Shown here piece by piece: positions 15,631 to 30,402 of a DNA stretch of 64,000 bases (the first letter of the stretch is position 1; the number at the start of each line of letters is the position of its first letter). The notes beneath the pieces are model-generated. The model worked only from the letters and a program-made list of their open reading frames with translations. It was not told where the DNA came from and made no database searches. The stretch is from Latrodectus hesperus (Eukaryota > Arthropoda > Arachnida > Araneae > Theridiidae): the NCBI GenBank assembly GCA_037975125.1, contig CM075854.1, positions 65,217,071-65,281,070 of the forward strand, read 5' to 3'. The position numbers and the translations under genes were made by a program.

Positions 15631-16763
15631 TCACATTTTTCTATTGTGGGAATTTTATTGAAGTCATATTATTTCCTTATATTTAACTAGAGTAATTTTT
15701 TAAATTTAAAAAAGAAATTGTAAATTATAGGGTGATATTATTGAATAGAGGAAATGATATTATGGCATGTTTTTATATAATAAATTATGCACATGTGAAA
15801 TTTTATACCCTACTAAAACTTTTTAAGTCTTGGTTATAAAATTTAAATTTACTTTTCTTTGAGTATTTGCATTTTTATTTATTCCGTATTATTTTTTATT
15901 TTGCTATTTGTTTGATGGAGCCCCATATACAATTCTGATATAAATTTGCAAATTTTCACATGACAAGCATATATTGGAAATATATAAATTCGTGCATTAG
16001 AAATGAGTGCAAAAGGATAATGAAGAATGTTTCGCATCTAAGTTGAAAATAATACAAAATTAACAAATTGATACACAAATATTAGACAGTATAGCATTTC
16101 TTTTATATACTTTTATGTATAGAAATGTTAAATTATGTTTATTGTGTTACACATTTATGAACAAATTTCTTTTCTTAATTAATAACGCGTTCACCATAAA
16201 TATTTTTTTGAGAGTATTATTAATGTAAATACTTTAAAAAGTATTATAATGAAAATACTCCTAGAAAGTACTGGTTGGAAGTTACAATAACTGGATTCTC
16301 CTCAAATATATAAATTCTCCGATTCAGACTAAGATTATAATCATAAAGAACTGAGTTTATTGAAATTATGTTAGATTAGTTTTAATCCTAGATATTTCCT
16401 GTTTGTTTCATTTATCGTTAAAAGATAGGAATCACAGTTAAGGTGTAGCTTTCAACTAATATTTTGCTGTGCAAAAAATGAGAACAAAGAAACGAGATAG
16501 CAAAAAATAGACTCAAAGTATAAATTCAATGATTGTGTAGGCGTACTCAATACGAAAAAATATTACAATGTTACAGTATTGGTTTTAACTGCTTTTAAAT
16601 GCTGATTCAGAATCATTTACCACCAAAGTAATTTTAAAAAAGAAATATGGGCTATATTTTGAGATGCATTTATTGAGTGATGTTAAAGGATTGGAGTCAA
16701 CATAGTGTAATCAAAAAGCGAAGAATTGCCTCATCATGTCACAAGCTCAGAAATTTTCTTTTC
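15627..16763. other. AT-rich stretch, nothing recognised
   Basis: No ORF or repeat with recognisable ends between the TA repeat and the next Tc1 element. Confidence 0.6.
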
Positions 16764-16801
16764 TACACTCACTTACAAAAGTTAAGCACGAAGACATAAA
16801 A

Positions 16802-16820
16802 TGTGTGTGTGTGTGTGTGC
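16802..16820. repeat. (TG)9 microsatellite
   Basis: Short pure TG tract inside the left end of the Tc1 element, probably grown after insertion. Confidence 0.9.
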
Positions 16821-17046
16821 CAAAAAATAAAAAAATACTGCTTTGATTGACACAAAATTTGGCAGGAAAGTAGGATATATATTTATGCATAAAACAAAAT
16901 CAATAATTATATACAAAATGAAAGCAAAATTAAATTTTTGTAAGTTATCAGATAATGCCATACTGGAGATTTGAACAGAATTATGTATAGTGAAAATAAT
17001 TAGCATAAAATGAAAAAAGGACGTTAATAAGGTATGTGATTCCACC

Positions 17047-18049
17047 TTATCTGTATACCACTTTATCTGTAAGTTTACACCTTGTGACCATGCTTTCAAT
17101 TAGGTGGTCAACCACTGCAGAACTAAGCAATAGTCATTCTTCTTGTAGAGCAGTTTCCAGCTTAACAAGAGTGGCTGGAGGTGGGAAACGTAAAGATACA
17201 GCACGGCCCAGAGCATCCCAAAGATTTTCGATGGGATTAAGGTCGGGCGAATATGCTGGCCACGCAATCCCTTCATTATCCAGGTAGTCATCGACGATAT
17301 CAGCTCTATGGCAACGTGCATTATCGTCCATTAAAATAAAAATAGGGCCAACTGCTGCAGCGTGCAATCTCACAATTGGTTTTAGGACTTCATCTCGATA
17401 CCGGACAGCCGTCACAGAACCCCGTTTAAAGATGTGCAGGTCGGTGCAGTATACTAATGAAATCCCTGCCCACACCATAATGCTTCCGCCTCGGAATGCG
17501 TGATGTTTTGGGGTTGATAGCGTGTTCCTTGTTCACGCCATAGCCTTAAATGCTTGACATCTTGCTCCAGAGCAAATCTTGACTCATCAGTAAACATGAC
17601 ATTGCCCCAGTCACACACAGTCCAATTGACATGTTCCCGGCACCACTTTAATCGCGCCCCTCTTGATTGGACGGATAGACTAACACAAATAAGAGGAACC
17701 CGGGCATACAGTCCACTTGTATGTAATCTTCGGCCTACAGTGTAGCTGCAGATATCACCTTTCCAATGGGCACTCTAACCATAGATGTCACCCGTGTGGA
17801 GGTCGCTCTGCAATTCCACTTGGCTAAAATCACAATATATCGATCTTCCGCGGGGTTTGTAACCCTTGGGCGACCGGCTACGGACCTTCAGACAACTGTC
17901 TGTGTGGTTTGGAATTGTTTCCATAAACGTAATATTACAGAATGATGTACGCCGAAGATAAGAGCAACATTTGAGATCGACTGTCCTGCTTCAATGCGCC
18001 CCACAGCACGCCAGCGTTCAGAATCTTCCATTCGTCTTCTGGAAGTCAT
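17047..18049 (-). pseudogene. Tc1-like transposase, broken
   Basis: The family cuts and pastes DNA at TA sites with a DD34E-type catalytic domain. The start (ATG, 18047-18049) precedes TSRRRMEDSERWRAVGRIEA, an N-terminal helix-turn-helix region. GRPRVT follows, then the first catalytic motif FTDESRF, then MVWAGIS, FILMDDNARCHRA (second Asp) and YSPDLNPIENLWDALGR (Glu). The longest open part is 17134-17478. A TGG-to-TGA change ends it at 17134-17136, beyond which homology continues to a TAA at 17047. Other lesions are an in-frame stop in the N-terminal third and at least one net frameshift (span 1003 bp). The Asp-Glu spacing is 31 residues instead of the usual 34, as if three codons were lost. 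Confidence 0.9.
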
Positions 18050-18323
18050 AGAAACACATATATCTTGAAAACAGTTTGTACGAAAATTTTAAACACCTTC
18101 TCTATCAGCACTTACAATCAACTTCTGTAACGCATCATAAAGCTGCAATACTATAAGACTGCCCTTTTTGCAAATTTCTAGGCATGAAAGCGCGATTGGC
18201 TGTTACCTAACATATTTGTATAATTCCATCTACCTCTGCAGCGATTTGCATCCTCTTCAATTCTGTTTGGCTTCCGGAAATTAGCCTTTTCCTACCCGTG
18301 CTTAATTTTTATAAGTGAGTGTA

Positions 18324-18535
18324 TAACAGAAACAACTATTCAATAATTTGGATTGTCACCTTACTAGTAGCAATCTACATAGGTTTATAGCATATTGCCT
18401 TTAATGCCAAAACTGTCCGACCAATAAAAGGGAAAAAATATGCAAGAAACGTGAAAGAAAAATTAGACGACTTATAACGATTTTATTATGAACAGAAGGC
18501 ATCGAGAAGTTGGTCTTCTTGCATGACGATTAAAG

Positions 18536-18570
<35 letters not shown>

Positions 18571-18861
18571 ACAATGCTGTATATTATGAAATAGTAATTT
18601 TCATGGTGTCTGGAATTCAACAACTGAAATAATGAAAAATAAATGGTATGTTCTTTGCGAATGACAGAATGATTTAAGAAGACTAATCAACAATTCTCAT
18701 ATATAAAAGTCAGGGGAAAAGTGTAACTATTCTATAATTCTTCTAGCATCATAACATTTATGGATCTAGTTTTCTGAATTTTTCAATTTCAAAAACAGTT
18801 TTTTTGTTCTATAGTATGTCAAATAGAAATTAAAGTTACATGAATACTAAAGTATGTAACG
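18324..18861. other. Spacer between transposons with short (AT)n
   Basis: No gene seen. A pure AT tract lies at 18539-18567. Confidence 0.7.
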
Positions 18862-19833
18862 TACAGAGGGTATTAACACATTTTTAGAATGATTTCGATT
18901 AAGAATTTTAAAAAGGTAAATGTTTTGAAATAAAAATTTTGGTAACAAATTATTATTTTAAATGAGAAATATCGTCTGCTACATTTAAATTTATTGCTCT
19001 TTCAAAATGTAGCATGTAAACAAGCTGTGGATTGAGGGATATGTATTTGCGCTTTCCGAAGAGAAATATTCTTATTCCAGGATTCAAAAACGTTGTGAAA
19101 TGCATGTTATTAAAATGTCTAAGTGCAAAATAAGCAACATTATTAATCGGACAGGTAAAAACCGTCAATCATTATTTCTACATGGAAAGAAGACTCCAAA
19201 CGAATATCCGAAAAAAAGTACGTACTGTTTCAAATGTTCCTAAAGTGAAATCGCTGGTAACAAGAGAAAATCCATCAACACAGAAATCAATTGCAAAGTC
19301 TTTAGATGCATCTGTATCAACAATAAATAAAATAATAAAGCAAGATTTACAACTTAAAAAAGCTAAAAAACATAATGTTCACCAGCTTTTACCGAGACAT
19401 GTGGCTCAACGCAAAACATTCTGTAGAATCCTGTATGAAAACCATTTAGCAGGAGATAAATGGAAATACATTGTGACCCTTGATGAAGCATAGGTTTACC
19501 TAAATGACTGCAACAAAAAAGGTCTATTTACTATAGGAAACGAGGAGAAAAAAATGTACAAACCTGGTTCCGTTAATCTAAAGAAAGTTTCGGTAAGTGG
19601 TTTATGATAGTCGCAGGTTTCTTCTACAATGGAAATTAAAAATAAAAAGAGTAGGAAAAAATGTTAAAATCATTTCATCATACTATCAGGAGAAGGTTTT
19701 ACGTCCAATATTTACAGCAGAAATTCCACTTCTTTATCCCAAAGACTTTCGAAGAGTGAAACATCCACAAGACAAAGGTACAAGTCATATTTCGAAAACT
19801 ACCATACATTCCTTGAAAAAATGAAGACTAATA

Positions 19834-21099
19834 CGAGGGTTACTCTGAAATTTTTAAGATACGCGCAGACGAGAATTTACAAAATAAAATTAACGGTTTA
19901 ATTTTAAAGTACAAAATATTTTAACACAGAAGACAATTTTTTACTGACTTACTTCAACTTGTTTAGGGTGGAATAAATTTTAAACAGATGAGAAAATGGA
20001 GTAGACGCGAGAACATTTTCACGCTATGATTTTCTACGATTTCAAAGCAGGATTAAATGAAGAAGAATGCGTTCAATGGTTGCAGTTAGCATTTGGTGAT
20101 GAATCTCCAGCTCGTGCTACTGTATTCAGATGGTTTAGAGAATTTAGAAGAGGTCGCAATTTTCTTCAGGATGAAGAACACACAGGAAGGCCGCCGTCGG
20201 CAGTAATCCCGGATAATGTGTCTGCCATACAAAAAATGTTAATGGATGATAATCGCTGCACCTATCAAATGATACAGAAGGAATTTAACATTGGATCCGC
20301 AGCCATACACAAAATCATTCATGAAGAACATAACATAAGAAAAAAGTAGTTTGCCGTTGGGTTCCCCATAATCTAACTGAGCATCAAAAAGAGGAGCGTG
20401 TCAGAATCAGTAAAGAAACTCTTAATATGCTGAATGATGGTGGTCACAGCATCATTTCTAAAATTGTAACAGGTGATGAAACGTACATACCGTTTTTTGA
20501 CGTTCCAACACGTCAAGAAAGCAAAGTATAGGTCTTTGAAGATGATCCCACGCCGACAATGGTGAAAAAACAACGCGCACTGAAAAAAGTGATGTATGCC
20601 GTTTTCTTCGGAAGTACGGGATTGGTCAAAGCCATCAAGTTGGAAGGACAGAAGACAGTAACAGCAAACTGGTATACCACTAAATGTCTTCCAGAAATTC
20701 TACAAGAACTGAATGTTAGGGGACTAATGCTTCACCATGACAATGCATCTTCACATACAGCCGGATTAACAGTTGAGTTTCTTAAACTAAAACAAGTTAA
20801 AGTGATCGAACATCCGCCGTATTCACCTGATCTAGCTATGTGCGACTTTTGGTTATTCTTTAATCTAAAAAAGAACTTACGTGGACGTCGTTTTCATTCA
20901 GAAGAAGAGATTGATGTGGCTATAAATGCATTTTTTTCATCAATTCGAAGAAATGAATGGCTTGAGGCACTTAATATGTGGAAAATTCGTCTACAAAAGT
21001 GCATTGATGCTGGGGTAGACTACTTTGAACATACCTAAAATTTTGTAAGTATAACCTTAAAAACCTAGTTGTATCTCAAAAATTTCAGAGTGGCCCTCG
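19834..21099 (+). mobile_element. D34D mariner element nested in the DD41D element
   Basis: Length 1266 bp. TIRs of 29 bp differ at three positions. The left end starts CGAGGGTTACTCTGAAATTT and the right end, read on minus, CGAGGGCCACTCTGAAATTT; both go on to GATAC. TA duplications are at 19832-19833 and 21100-21101. Removing the element with one TA makes the outer transposase frame read straight through (...MKTN-TGIAYI...), which fixes the insertion point to the base. It therefore landed after the outer element was already in place. Confidence 0.95.
19996..21038 (+). pseudogene. Mariner (D34D) transposase, lightly damaged
   Basis: Full-length mariner transposase of about 347 codons. The likely ATG at 19996 is followed by a stop at codon 3 (TAG, 20002-20004); the next in-frame ATG is 20026. 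The N-terminal part has two helix-turn-helix segments (ATVFRWFREFRRGR; CTYQMIQKEFNIGSAAIHKI) and the linker GRPPSAV. Two extra A in a run near 20342 shift the frame. It resumes as VVCRWVPHNLTEHQKEE, then TGDET (first Asp), a TGG-to-TAG stop at 20529-20531, LMLHHDNASSHTA (second Asp) and YSPDLAMCDFWLF (third Asp). There are exactly 34 residues between the last two Asp, the mariner signature. It ends DYFEHT at 21038. With three lesions it cannot make the enzyme as it stands. Confidence 0.93.
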
Positions 21100-21429
21100 T
21101 ACAGGTATTGCATATATATCTTTTCAACATATTCCTGTGAAGTCCTCTGACGTTTCACGTATGGACTATTGTGCCTTTGGTCTGTTAAAAAGAGCTTTTT
21201 CTAAACGCAAACCCACCACGATGGATGGACACTGGAAAGTAGTGGAAGAGGAATGGAAAGCAATACCCTTGGAAATTTTATGAAAAGCTCATATATCATG
21301 GAAATCACGATGCAGACTTATAGTCCAGAAAAAAAGCTATCAGATCGAACATTTAAAAACGTCTTTACATTTTAAACATTAATTAAACGGCCCCAACGTC
21401 ATTTTAAAAATGTGTTAATTCCCTCTGTA

Positions 21430-22721
21430 ATTTGAAAAACGAAACAGGAAGTGGCATTTTCAAACAAAAAAAAATATCTATACATTTTATTTATTTTCTA
21501 TTCTTCAATTCATATGATTTTCTATAATTTGATTAATGGCTATAAATAGTAAGTGGTTATTTGACTAATCCATTCGGAAAGAAATATTACAACATCCTTC
21601 AAAGAAAATTTTCTCAAAATTTTGTTTTTCACAAAAGCTCCAAACTTCTCGTTAGCATGATATCTGAAGTAATAATGTAAATATTTGAATGAAACTTGGG
21701 TTATGTACGTCAAATTTAGTATATACTTGAAGAACTTTTTCACATTTACATCTATTTTTAAAAGGAGAATATTCAGTAAAATTTCATAAAATATCCATAT
21801 TGCTGTTTATTTTTAAACATATTTTCTTCATCGTTGAGTATTTTTCTTTGATTTGCCTCATTTTAAAGATTGATGTCACATAAACCTTATGCTCAAATTA
21901 AATTAAGATTGATGCATTATATTTTCTGTAGAATTTTAGTCGTTTTGTTAGAACTTTATTAAAAATATACCAGAAAACAACCGATTTCACAAAAAAATAT
22001 GCTATAGGTAATTAAAATTCTCCCTAATTTTATGTTTTTACATCATATCTTTTCTAAAAACAACATCAAAAAAAAAGTTATCTTTTAAGAAAAAGTTGCT
22101 TCGAACATAAACGGATAACTTGAGAATGACTTCAGTAAAAATTTTATAAATTAAATTTTAATAAATTCAATATATAAACCAACTAAAAAAATACTTCTTA
22201 AAAATTTAAAATTAAAAATGTTGACTATTTAAAGAAGATGATTTCATTTCAAAAGCTTTAATAACTCTGTCAAAAATAAGTATAAAATCTCCATCGGAGA
22301 TTAATAAATTTGCGTGAATGTATGTTTAAATACTCTTGAATATTAGTTCTTCGAATTTTTTAAAAAATTTTTCAGAGACGAGTAAAATGAAGCTCAATGC
22401 AATATTTGAACTTCACTGCGCCTCTGGAAATGTAGATAACGTCCTGTAGAATATGTAAATGTAAAAGAATTATTTCGAAAAGAAATGAATTCAATTTCAA
22501 ATTTGCTAGCATGCCGTTTCACGCATGGCAATAAGGCAGTCGTTGTTTACAGAGTTTCTAAAAGGCGATAATACTCTTCGAGAGGGTAAACATTGAACAT
22601 TTTTTTAGAAAATATTTTTTATGAACTACTAGTCACATTAATTACTATAAATCGGCTCTGAATAATCAACAGCAATTAATGAAGAGTTCATTGTTTATCA
22701 GTCGTTTTATAATTGATTGCC
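21430..22721. other. AT-rich stretch, nothing recognised
   Basis: One 67-codon chance ORF on minus (21540-21743). A slightly higher-GC patch near 22500-22590 has no features I can name. Confidence 0.6.
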
Positions 22722-22792
22722 TTAACCCAGATAAGCCTACTGTCCTATATTTAGGACAGTAGAATATAGGACAGTAGGCTTATCTGGGTTAA
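22722..22792. repeat. 71-bp TTAA-bounded palindrome, copy A
   Basis: It starts TTAACCCAGATAAGCCTACT and ends with the exact reverse complement, giving 30-bp perfect arms. The 11-bp centre, TAGGACAGTAG, repeats a piece of the arm. TTAA at both outer ends followed by CCC recalls piggyBac-type target sites and termini, but the element is far too short to say more. Confidence 0.85.
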
Positions 22793-22866
22793 TTTGTGAA
22801 TGGAGTCCCATGAATCAATGGCTTTATTACAGGTCAATATGGGTTTTATAAATGAATGCCTGAGAC

Positions 22867-22937
22867 TTAACCCAGATAAGCCTACTGTCCTATATTCTAC
22901 TGTCCTAAATATAGGACAGTAGGCTTATCTGGGTTAA
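22867..22937. repeat. 71-bp TTAA-bounded palindrome, copy B (inverted)
   Basis: Exact reverse complement of copy A over all 71 bp, including the asymmetric centre (here CTACTGTCCTA). A 74-bp unrelated spacer (22793-22866) separates them. The pair could fold as two separate hairpins or as one long 71-bp stem. The perfect identity means either a recent event or maintained identity. It may be a composite foldback or MITE-like element. Confidence 0.85.
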
Positions 22938-24437
22938 GTACGTGAAAAATTTTAGTATAAAATATGAAGCTTGGAGAACAGATTGGACAGATGTATTTCT
23001 TGTCTTTAAAATTTATTTCCAATTGAAATTTGTTTCGTTTTCAACTGTGTTTTAAGTAAAATTCGTGTGTATCAAATAAAGCGTTGCAAATGTCTCATTA
23101 GATGAGTGATGTCTCATTTGATGAGTACATGTTTATATTTCAATAATCAGTAAAAAGTGTCATTTAAAATTTTCACAGCACATGTAATAAGCCCTTAAGA
23201 TGCTAAATTACTATAATTTTCGCAGTTTTATGAAAAAATACATTTCAGCAAGAATAGTTTGGACTATTTTCATTAAGATTTCAAAAATTGAAATTTCTCG
23301 TGTCAAATATACTATTCTCTATCCATTTGAATTGCATTAGTTTGGACTTTTGTCAGTTTATTACTGAATAGTCATTATTTTCACAACTGGAATTAATTAA
23401 ACAAAAATATCCAGTTTAAGTGGCTTCAGAACAACTGAAATTGTCTGATGTAAAAGCCGAACACAGAATCTGTAAAATGGAAGACAAAAATGCTAATGTC
23501 TCCAAAGATCAGCGTAATCTGGATTAAAAAATAGAGAAAGCTCAGGAAGGAAGAAATGTATTTTTTTTCGAGCAATATCAAAGGTATTTAAGAAGAAAAA
23601 CTTAAACAATTCGTTTTATTATACAAATCATGTGATAAGTTACAATCAGTTACTCATATTTATTGTTGAACAATCTATTATTAGTTTTTTTTAAAATTTA
23701 GCATAGATATTATTTCTATCCACGTATTCATGGAGAAAGTAAATACTCTACATAAATTGGAAACTTTGGTGTTGTGTACTAACATGAATTTAATGTACAT
23801 AACTTAAAATTCTTGATTTAGGCACCTTTGATATTTTAAGTTGGATTTTCTAACACTTATTCGGTATATACACTTTTGAAGATGTTTTAGACAGAGGGTT
23901 CTGTGAAGATGCTTTTGAAAATTAAAAATAAAACAAAAATAAAAGTGTAATTATGAGGGTATTTTCACCTGTGCACAAGAGAAATTCATCAGTTATCTTG
24001 CATTATTAAGCCGTAGTTTGATCCTTCAACCAAGTTAAATTCTTTTGACAGAATTATCTATCATCGTTCTCTTTTCCTATTTTATTGTTCACGAATGTCG
24101 TAAATTAGATATTTCAAAAAAATTGAGTTTTCAATATATAAATATTAATAGCTACTATCTATATATAATAGTTTTTAACAAACATTCATCACAACCCATG
24201 AAACTTGCGTTTTTTGGTTACAATAATTAACTATTTAATAATTAAAAAATGAAGATAATTATCATATGAAGTAAAGTAAAAATGTTCTATTTATAAAAAG
24301 TTTGCATCATCAGTCTGAAGATGTCATATCTCTCATAATTAGTCATTGGCAGTTGTTGAATCTAATATACGTGCAGTGGATTTGAATTTTAGTAAGTTTA
24401 ATTATTGTAAAGATGTACAAGTAATTATAATCCAAGG

Positions 24438-24440
<3 letters not shown>
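22938..24440. other. AT-rich stretch, nothing recognised
   Basis: One chance ORF (24045-24230, plus). No transposon ends seen. Confidence 0.6.

Positions 24441-24441
<1 letters not shown>

Positions 24442-24474
<33 letters not shown>
24442..24474. repeat. (AT)n microsatellite
   Basis: Pure AT dinucleotide tract of about 33 bp. Confidence 0.95.
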
Positions 24475-28049
<3,575 letters not shown>

Positions 28050-28277
28050 TACAGTAAAAGCTCTTTTTTTGCGGGGTATATGTTCCATAAATATGCCGCG
28101 AATGCAGAAACCATGAATACGGAATGGTAATTTATATGGGATTACAGGGGATACGTTCCTAGGTGACAAAATAAAAATATATACATAAAAAATTAATTTA
28201 ATTAAAGTTTTTGAACATTTTGATTAATTATCTTAAGGTTTAGGCAATGGTTTGAAGAATTTTGTAATTTACTCTTG

Positions 28278-28279
<2 letters not shown>

Positions 28280-28371
<92 letters not shown>
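28280..28371. repeat. (AT)n microsatellite inside Tigger
   Basis: About 92 bp of pure AT located 20 bp beyond the transposase stop codon, within the element's 3' non-coding part. Confidence 0.97.
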
Positions 28372-28372
<1 letters not shown>

Positions 28373-28390
28373 CAGCTTTTAAAATCTCCT

Positions 28391-29910
28391 TCAATTAAGA
28401 CTGATACGCAGCTGCCACATTAACAATTTGCCTCTTAAAAATAAGACTTCGTTCCAAAACGGATCAATGTCCATAAAGAAATCATAAAGCTCATTTGCCA
28501 TTCTTAAGCCTTTTCTAAGATTTTTCAAATTAAATGTCACATTTCCAGTGCTTGTTGAAGCCTCTTCTTCAATGGGTTGTGAATTTAACATATCCTCCAA
28601 GTCGGTTTTAGTCAAATCTTCATCTTGCGATTCAAGCAATTCCAGAATGTCACTTGATTCTATCTGTTCAAACCCATCTCGTCCTATTCCATTAACAATT
28701 TCGGCTATGTTTGCAGTCAAAGTTTGAATTTGCACAGATTCTTCGTCATTTTCCGCAGTCAGAGCAGGCCACAGTTTTTTCCAGCATGACTTCAAGTGTG
28801 TGACTTCAGTTCTTCCAATGATTCTTTTATGCTTGCGATGCATTTTGCTATGTCAAATTTCTTCCAGTATTCCATAACATTCATATCAGAATTACTTTCC
28901 ATACTATCCAATATGATTTTGAAGGTTCATCTAATGTAATAGAGCTTAAAAACCTGGATTGTTCCTTGATCCATAGGTTGAATCAAAGCCGTTGTGTTGG
29001 GAGGTAAAAATGTCACTTTTATATTTGGATGCATAGGTTCAAGTTCGTGAGGGTAACCTGGTACATTGTCCAAAACTAGAAGTGCTTTTAAGTCTAAATT
29101 CTGTTTTTTAAATAAGTTTCAACTTCAGAAACAAAAAAATTCCAGAACCAGTCACAAAAAATTGCCCTTGTAATACACGCTTTCTTATTAGCATGCCAAA
29201 ACATTGGCAGGTTGCTCTTGTTTTGATTTCTTAGAGCCCGAGGATTAAGCGATCTGTAAAGCATCAGTGACTTAATGACACAATCTCCGGATGCATTAGA
29301 ACATGGCAGCAGTGTAATTCTATCCTTTGCTACCTTAAATCCAGGAGCAGATTTTTCGCTTTTAGAAATGAATGTTTTGTTTGGCATTCTCTTCCAAAAC
29401 AGTGCTGTTTCGTCTGCATTAAATACTTGCTCAGGTTTGCATCTTCCATCACCTACTAGGTTTGCAAATTCTTCTGGATATCGTTCTGCTGAAGCAGTGT
29501 CTGCTTCTCCAACGATTTAATGTTAGGCGATGATAGTCTCACCTTAAAGTTATTTTGAACCAACCTTCCAATGCTTGAAATCTTCCATCTGTACATTCAC
29601 CACTACAACTACCATGAGGTTCTTTAAAATGAGCCCTTTTTTGGTTGTGGTCTTCGATCCATAATGACAATGCTACTTCCATTTTTTTCTATTGCTGGAT
29701 CATGAACAATTTTCTCTGACAGTGAAGTTGAAACTATAGACGAGACCTTATTTTATCTTCGAATTTTTTTATCGATCGCACAGTTGATTCGTTGACATTG
29801 ATTGAGCATGATATGGATGCAAATGACTCTCCAAGGCGTAAACGATCAAGCATTTCTATTTTTACTTTAAGTGGTAACAGATTTATTTCATGTCGAAACT
29901 ATTTTCTCAT
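28391..29910 (-). pseudogene. Tigger-like transposase, broken
   Basis: The span is about 506 codons, the usual Tigger size. The probable ATG at 29908-29910 is followed quickly by a TAG. The N-terminal CENP-B-like helix-turn-helix then reads LRLGESFASISCSINVNEST. A decayed middle part follows. The catalytic domain runs from NADETALFWKRMPNK (first Asp), through an open part at 29094-29387 with KVAKDRITLL and CSNASGDC, to LLVLDNVPGYPHEL (second Asp) and LPPNTTALIQPMDQG (third Asp, 32 residues between). The last 150 codons (28391-28843) are open: an acidic C-terminal region ending at a TGA. Several stops and frameshifts lie in the N-terminal half. DDE residues all persist, so decay looks random rather than selected. 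Confidence 0.9.
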
Positions 29911-30402
29911 TTTTTTAGTTGATATTAAAAATTAAAAAAAGAGATGTAGAGACGTGTTACTCGTTCATAATTTTTGTAACGAATGTGACAAACGAAACAA
30001 TAAAACACGCAAAGCGGTTTTACCATAGAACGGAACAGCAACATTTAAAAACATACTTTATTCATTGAGTAATAAAATTGTTTCCATTTTGTTTGTTTAC
30101 ATTCTCAAAAACACTGATCAAAAACACTTATGTTAAAATCCTCGGCAATATCATTTAACAACATACTTTAAGCAAAGTTGTAATAAGATCTATTTTACTT
30201 TTTTATTAGTCCATTTGAGGGCATTTACAAAGGATATTGGGTTGGATGCCTATTGGAATCCTTTTATTATTATATGTGTACTTATTAGATCCGCGAATAA
30301 AAAAATTTTTAGCCGCGAATATAGGAATTGGGTCTCATTTTTTTAATCCGCGAATAGTGAAAACGCGAATTAAGGAAGTATGAATAAGGAGCTTTTACTG
30401 TA

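Larger units (their letters stand above)
16766..18321 (-). mobile_element. Tc1-like DNA transposon with clear TIRs
   Basis: Terminal inverted repeats of 25 bp match with two differences. The left end starts CACTCACTTACAAAAGTTAA and the right end, read on minus, CACTCACTTATAAAAATTAA; both continue GCACG. Both ends are flanked by TA (16764-16765, 18322-18323), the Tc1/mariner target site. The 1556-bp length and a DD(E) transposase on the minus strand agree. A (TG)9 tract sits just inside the left TIR at 16802-16820. The transposase is broken, so the copy is non-autonomous. Confidence 0.93.
19182..21382 (+). pseudogene. DD41D mariner-like transposase, interrupted
   Basis: The 19182-19493 part is an N-terminal domain with a helix-turn-helix (QKSIAKSLDASVSTINKII), followed by QLLPRHVAQRKTFCRILYE and the first catalytic motif VTLDEA. 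TGG-to-TAG at 19491-19493 stops the frame just after it. A frameshift in an A-run near 19512 moves homology to another frame (AGFFYNGKLKIKR, then HPQDKGTSH with the second Asp at about 19765). The frame is cut at 19833 by the inserted mariner and resumes at 21102 as GIAYISFQHIPVKSSD, with the third Asp in RMDYCAFG and KVVEEEWKAI after it. Another stop (CGA-to-TGA) lies at 21281-21283. The final TAA is 21380-21382. The true start may lie upstream of the ATG used. Confidence 0.85.
18864..21427 (+). mobile_element. Mariner-related element (DD41D type), split by a second mariner
   Basis: The TIRs are nearly identical. The left end starts CAGAGGGTATTAACACATTT and the right end, read on minus, CAGAGGGAATTAACACATTT; both continue TT[A]-rich to AATGA. 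TA flanks both ends (18862-18863, 21428-21429). Subtracting the nested insertion and its duplicated TA leaves about 1296 bp, the normal length for a mariner-type element. The spacing between the second and third catalytic Asp, read across the insertion, is 41 residues, so it belongs with the DD41D group rather than classical D34D mariner. Confidence 0.9.
28052..30400 (-). mobile_element. Tigger (pogo-group) DNA transposon
   Basis: The ends are CAGTAAAAGCTC on both sides (the right end read on minus), followed by diverging sequence containing repeated CGCGAA/CCGCGAAT motifs near each end. TA flanks both sides (28050-28051, 30401-30402). The 2349-bp length and a transposase of about 500 codons on minus match the Tigger family of the Tc1/mariner superfamily. 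A (AT)n tract of about 90 bp has grown inside the element just after the transposase stop. Confidence 0.93.

Noticed and set aside
16782..17099. 105-codon ORF on minus with His-Thr repeats
   Set aside because: It is an alternate frame across the 3' end of the Tc1 transposase, the TG tract and the TIR.
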